7,097 nucleotides of DNA, taken from Actinomycetota bacterium (GTDB lineage Bacteria > Actinomycetota > Thermoleophilia > Solirubrobacterales > 70-9). Location of the stretch: NCBI GenBank assembly GCA_018268695.1, contig JAFDWD010000086.1:1-7097 (forward strand), in the 5' to 3' direction. The first letter of the stretch is position 1. Every line of letters starts with the position of its first letter. The notes below the pieces were generated by a model, which saw only the letters and a list, made by a program, of their open reading frames with translations, was not told the DNA's origin and did not search any database. The translations under genes and the position numbers were made by a program. Of the stretch, positions 5,227 to 7,097 are shown one piece after another.

Positions 5227-5276
5227 GCGAAGGTTTCGCCGCATCGCTTAAGGTTTCGGGTCGCTCTGGCGACAAT
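5227..5276 (+). promoter_or_regulatory. Putative promoter/operator region of the carrier-protein operon
   Basis: AAGGTTTCG occurs twice (5230-5238, 5250-5258), exactly 20 bp apart, and the first copy lies within the hairpin GCGAAGGTTTCGC (5227-5239). GACAAT (5271-5276) is a -10-like hexamer 7 nt before the ATG at 5284, with TTAAGG (5248-5253) as a weak -35 at 17-bp spacing. The second repeat would overlap this -35, so the pair may be an operator. TAAGGT (5249-5254) is an alternative -10. This reading is tentative. Confidence 0.4.
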
Positions 5277-5283
5277 GCACGTG

Positions 5284-5526
5284 ATGAAGGACCGCATTCG
5301 ACAAGTGATCAAGGAACACGGCCACCTCTCGGTGGACGTCGACTCGCTGGCCGACGACGCCAGCCTCTACCAAGCGGGGATGACCTCCCACGCAAGCGTC
5401 AACGTGATGATCGCGCTCGAGGACAGCTTCGACATCGAGTTTCTCGATTCGATGCTGAAACGGAGCGTGTTCGAGAGCGTCGACTCGATCGCCGAGGCGC
5501 TCGGACAGGTCGGGGTGACGGCATGA
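5284..5526 (+). CDS. Stand-alone acyl/aminoacyl carrier protein
   Basis: This is an 80-residue carrier protein, a normal four-helix ACP length. The phosphopantetheine serine is Ser35 in QAGMTSHASVNVMIALED, where TSH replaces the usual DSL. Helix II then continues as expected (ALEDSFDIEF, 44-53). The acidic helices and the Asp-rich loop (VDVDSLADDASL) fit the family. Carriers next to amino acid:[carrier protein] ligases are the known substrates of those ligases, and such a ligase is encoded two genes on, so the cargo is probably a small amino acid rather than a growing fatty acid. The ATG at 5284 is preferred; the ATG at 5275 would add MHV and a GTG at 5281 is also possible. The stop overlaps the next start as ATGA, indicating coupled translation. 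Confidence 0.92.
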   Translation: MKDRIRQVIKEHGHLSVDVDSLADDASLYQAGMTSHASVNVMIALEDSFDIEFLDSMLKRSVFESVDSIAEALGQVGVTA

Positions 5527-6692
5527 GCACGAGTTTGGCCACCGACGACCAGGCGCTGATCGCGGCGGCTCGGCGGATCGCCGAGGAGGTCGCGGGGCCG
5601 AACGCCGACGACGTCGATCGCAACGCCCGCTTCCCGCGGGAGGCGGTCGACGCGCTGCGCGAGGCCGGTCTCCTCTCGGCCCACGTTCCGGTCGAGCTGG
5701 GCGGCGCCGGCGCCTCGACCGAGGCGGTCGCCGCGGCCTGCTTCGAGCTGGGTCGGCGCTGCGGCGCCACGGCGATGGTCTTCGCCATGCATCAGATCCA
5801 GATCGCCTGCCTGGCCCGCCACCGCGAGGATGCCTTCGACGACTACCTGCGCGAGGTCGTGGCGGAGCAGCGACTGGTCGCCTCGATCACCTCGGAGGTC
5901 GGCACCGGCGGCGACATGGGGAGCTCGGTCGGCTGCGTCACCACCCCCGAGAACGGGGTCGTCACCTTCGAGAAGCAGGCCCCGACGATTTCCTACGGCG
6001 ACCACGCCGACTCGTTCCTGACCACCCTGCGGCGGACGCCCGATGCCGAGCCCAACGACCAGGTCCTGGTCCTCAGCCATCGCGATCAGATGGAGATGGA
6101 TCCGCAGAGCAACTGGGATCCGATGGGGATGCGCGGCACCTGCTCGCCCGGCTTCGTCGTCCGCGCCACGATTCCCGAGGCGCAGGTGATGAAGACGCCG
6201 TTCGCGGCGATCTCGGACGAGTCGATGACGCCGCTCTCCCACATCTACTGGTCCCACGTCTGGCTCGGTGTCGCCACCGACGCCTTCGACCGGGCCCGCG
6301 CCTTCGTCAAAGCCGCCGCCAAACGCAAACCCGGCGCCCCGCCGCCCGCCGCGACGCGGCTCTCGGAACTGATGAGCCAGCTTTCGCTGCTGCGCGCCGA
6401 GGTCCAGTTCGCGCTCCGCGAGTTCGAGGAAATCTCGGCCGCCGACCGCTCGCGGTTCCACGAGATGGCGACGATCCTGCGCTTCAACAACCTGAAGGTC
6501 GCCGCCTCCGAGCAGACGCCGATCGTCTGCCAGGGCGCGATGGCCGTCTGCGGGATCATGGGGTACAAGAACGACACCCCGTTCAGCGTCGGCCGCCACC
6601 TGCGCGACTCGATGTCGGCGTGCCTGATGGTCGCCAACGAGCGGATCCACAAGACCGACGCCAGCCTGTTGCTGATCGCCAAGGAGGTCTAA
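5523..6692 (+). CDS. Acyl-CoA dehydrogenase-like flavoprotein, probably acting on a carrier-bound substrate
   Basis: This 389-residue protein has the three-domain acyl-CoA dehydrogenase layout. An alpha-helical N-terminal domain (about 8-115) holds FPREAVDALREAGLLSAHVPVELGG, usual for the family. The beta domain (about 117-222) has ASITSEVGTGGDMGSS at the flavin-contact position and DPMGMRGTCSPGF (199-211), the M-R-G-T-x-S motif. The C-terminal helical bundle ends with SACLMVANERIHKTDASLLLIAKEV. Members bind FAD and remove hydrogens alpha,beta to a thioester; some, such as the prolyl-S-carrier dehydrogenases PltE/PigA, act on carrier-bound amino acids. The canonical catalytic Glu of the 'YEG' loop cannot be placed with confidence: Glu373 is near but does not align simply. 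Its start overlaps the carrier stop (ATGA), and the ligase start follows its stop directly. The substrate is inferred from these neighbours. Confidence 0.93.
   Translation: MSTSLATDDQALIAAARRIAEEVAGPNADDVDRNARFPREAVDALREAGLLSAHVPVELGGAGASTEAVAAACFELGRRCGATAMVFAMHQIQIACLARHREDAFDDYLREVVAEQRLVASITSEVGTGGDMGSSVGCVTTPENGVVTFEKQAPTISYGDHADSFLTTLRRTPDAEPNDQVLVLSHRDQMEMDPQSNWDPMGMRGTCSPGFVVRATIPEAQVMKTPFAAISDESMTPLSHIYWSHVWLGVATDAFDRARAFVKAAAKRKPGAPPPAATRLSELMSQLSLLRAEVQFALREFEEISAADRSRFHEMATILRFNNLKVAASEQTPIVCQGAMAVCGIMGYKNDTPFSVGRHLRDSMSACLMVANERIHKTDASLLLIAKEV
6681..6688 (+). promoter_or_regulatory. Strong Shine-Dalgarno AAGGAGGT for the ligase gene
   Basis: AAGGAGGT, inside the last codons of the flavoprotein gene, ends 4 nt before the ATG at 6693. 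It fixes that start and shows the ligase is translated from an internal site on a shared transcript. Confidence 0.85.
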
Positions 6693-7097
6693 ATGGCCGA
6701 GTTTCGCCCTGGGGACGCGGAGCAGACCGCCTTCCTGAAGGAACTTCTCGACGCCGGCCTGCTGATCGACTCGGGCGTCCCGGGCGTCTACGGACGGGGC
6801 GAGGATTTCGAGCGGGTCCGGCAGGCGTTTGACCAGAAGGTCACCGCGGCGGCGGTCGTCGACGACCCCGAACGGATGGCGTTCCCGCCCCTGCTGCCGA
6901 AACGGCGGATCGAGGAAATCGGCTACCTGAAGTCGTTTCCCCACCTGGCCGGGACGATCTTCTCCTTCGATGGCGACGAAGCCCAGGCGGCGGCCCAGGA
7001 GGCGCGGGCGGAGGCCCACGAGGACTGGAGCGAGTTCCAGTCCCAGACCGATCTCTGCCTGACCCCGGCCGCCTGCTATCCGGTCTACCCGGCGATC
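6693..7097 (+). CDS. Amino acid:[carrier protein] ligase (SerRS-like), N-terminal 135 residues
   Basis: The frame stays open to the right edge, so the gene is cut by the window, not broken. The 135 residues match the N-terminal part of class II aminoacyl-tRNA-synthetase homologues that activate a small amino acid (glycine or alanine in studied members) with ATP and load it on a carrier protein's phosphopantetheine instead of tRNA. Diagnostic stretches are FPPLLPKRRIEEIGYLKSFP (64-83), HLAGTIFSFDGDE (84-96), HEDWSEFQSQTDLCLTPAAC (109-128) and YPVYPAI (129-135). Cys128 in AACYPVYP is the likely first ligand of the active-site zinc found in these enzymes and in atypical archaeal seryl-tRNA synthetases. 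They lack the tRNA-binding coiled coil, as here, where residues 40-110 show no long coil. The start directly follows the flavoprotein stop (TAAATG). Motifs 2 and 3 lie outside the window. Confidence 0.9.
   Translation, partial: MAEFRPGDAEQTAFLKELLDAGLLIDSGVPGVYGRGEDFERVRQAFDQKVTAAAVVDDPERMAFPPLLPKRRIEEIGYLKSFPHLAGTIFSFDGDEAQAAAQEARAEAHEDWSEFQSQTDLCLTPAACYPVYPAI

Noticed and set aside
5367..7019. Minus-strand open frame of 550 codons opposite the carrier, flavoprotein and ligase
   Set aside because: The opposite strand encodes three recognisable proteins with clear motifs and start signals; this frame is repetitive and matches nothing.

Overview
The window is high-GC DNA with frequent GTG and TTG starts, 4-nt gene overlaps and apparently leaderless promoters. 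This is typical of an actinobacterium. The protein flavour suggests the Thermoleophilia/Solirubrobacterales, but that placement is an inference from general resemblance, not a marker gene.

Left part (1-1312): a minus-strand pair, a NarL/LuxR-type regulator whose stop overlaps the TTG start of a probable DegT/DnrJ/EryC1-type sugar aminotransferase that runs off the left edge. Divergent from it is a left-handed beta-helix acetyltransferase resembling WbpD/WlbB/QdtC enzymes, which acetylate 3-amino sugars on nucleotide carriers. Together these look like part of an acetamido-sugar supply module for a surface polysaccharide.

Middle (1313-1817): about 505 bases without a convincing gene, between convergent genes. 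It contains two tandem, diverged copies (period about 144 bp) of a structured element. Each copy has a hairpin with its own stem sequence but the same GTCATGG loop, followed by two conserved blocks at matching distances. A perfect 20-bp inverted repeat, probably a terminator, follows. This is the least explained structure in the window.

Centre-right (1818-4811): a second hexapeptide-repeat acyltransferase (minus strand), then on the plus strand a family 2 glycosyltransferase, a small lipoprotein overlapping it by 4 nt, and a membrane-anchored or secreted GH26-like glycoside hydrolase. These fit polysaccharide assembly and trimming at the cell surface.

Right part (4840-7097): a compact cassette of holo-ACP synthase (acpS), a stand-alone carrier protein with a TSH-type phosphopantetheine site, an acyl-CoA dehydrogenase-like flavoprotein, and the N-terminal 135 residues of an amino acid:[carrier protein] ligase (a seryl-tRNA-synthetase-like enzyme that loads amino acids on carrier proteins). 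The last three are tightly coupled (ATGA overlap; stop next to start with a strong Shine-Dalgarno). A reasonable model is that AcpS activates the carrier, the ligase charges it with a small amino acid, and the flavoprotein oxidises the aminoacyl or derived acyl thioester. The end product is unknown, and the rest of the cassette lies beyond the right edge.
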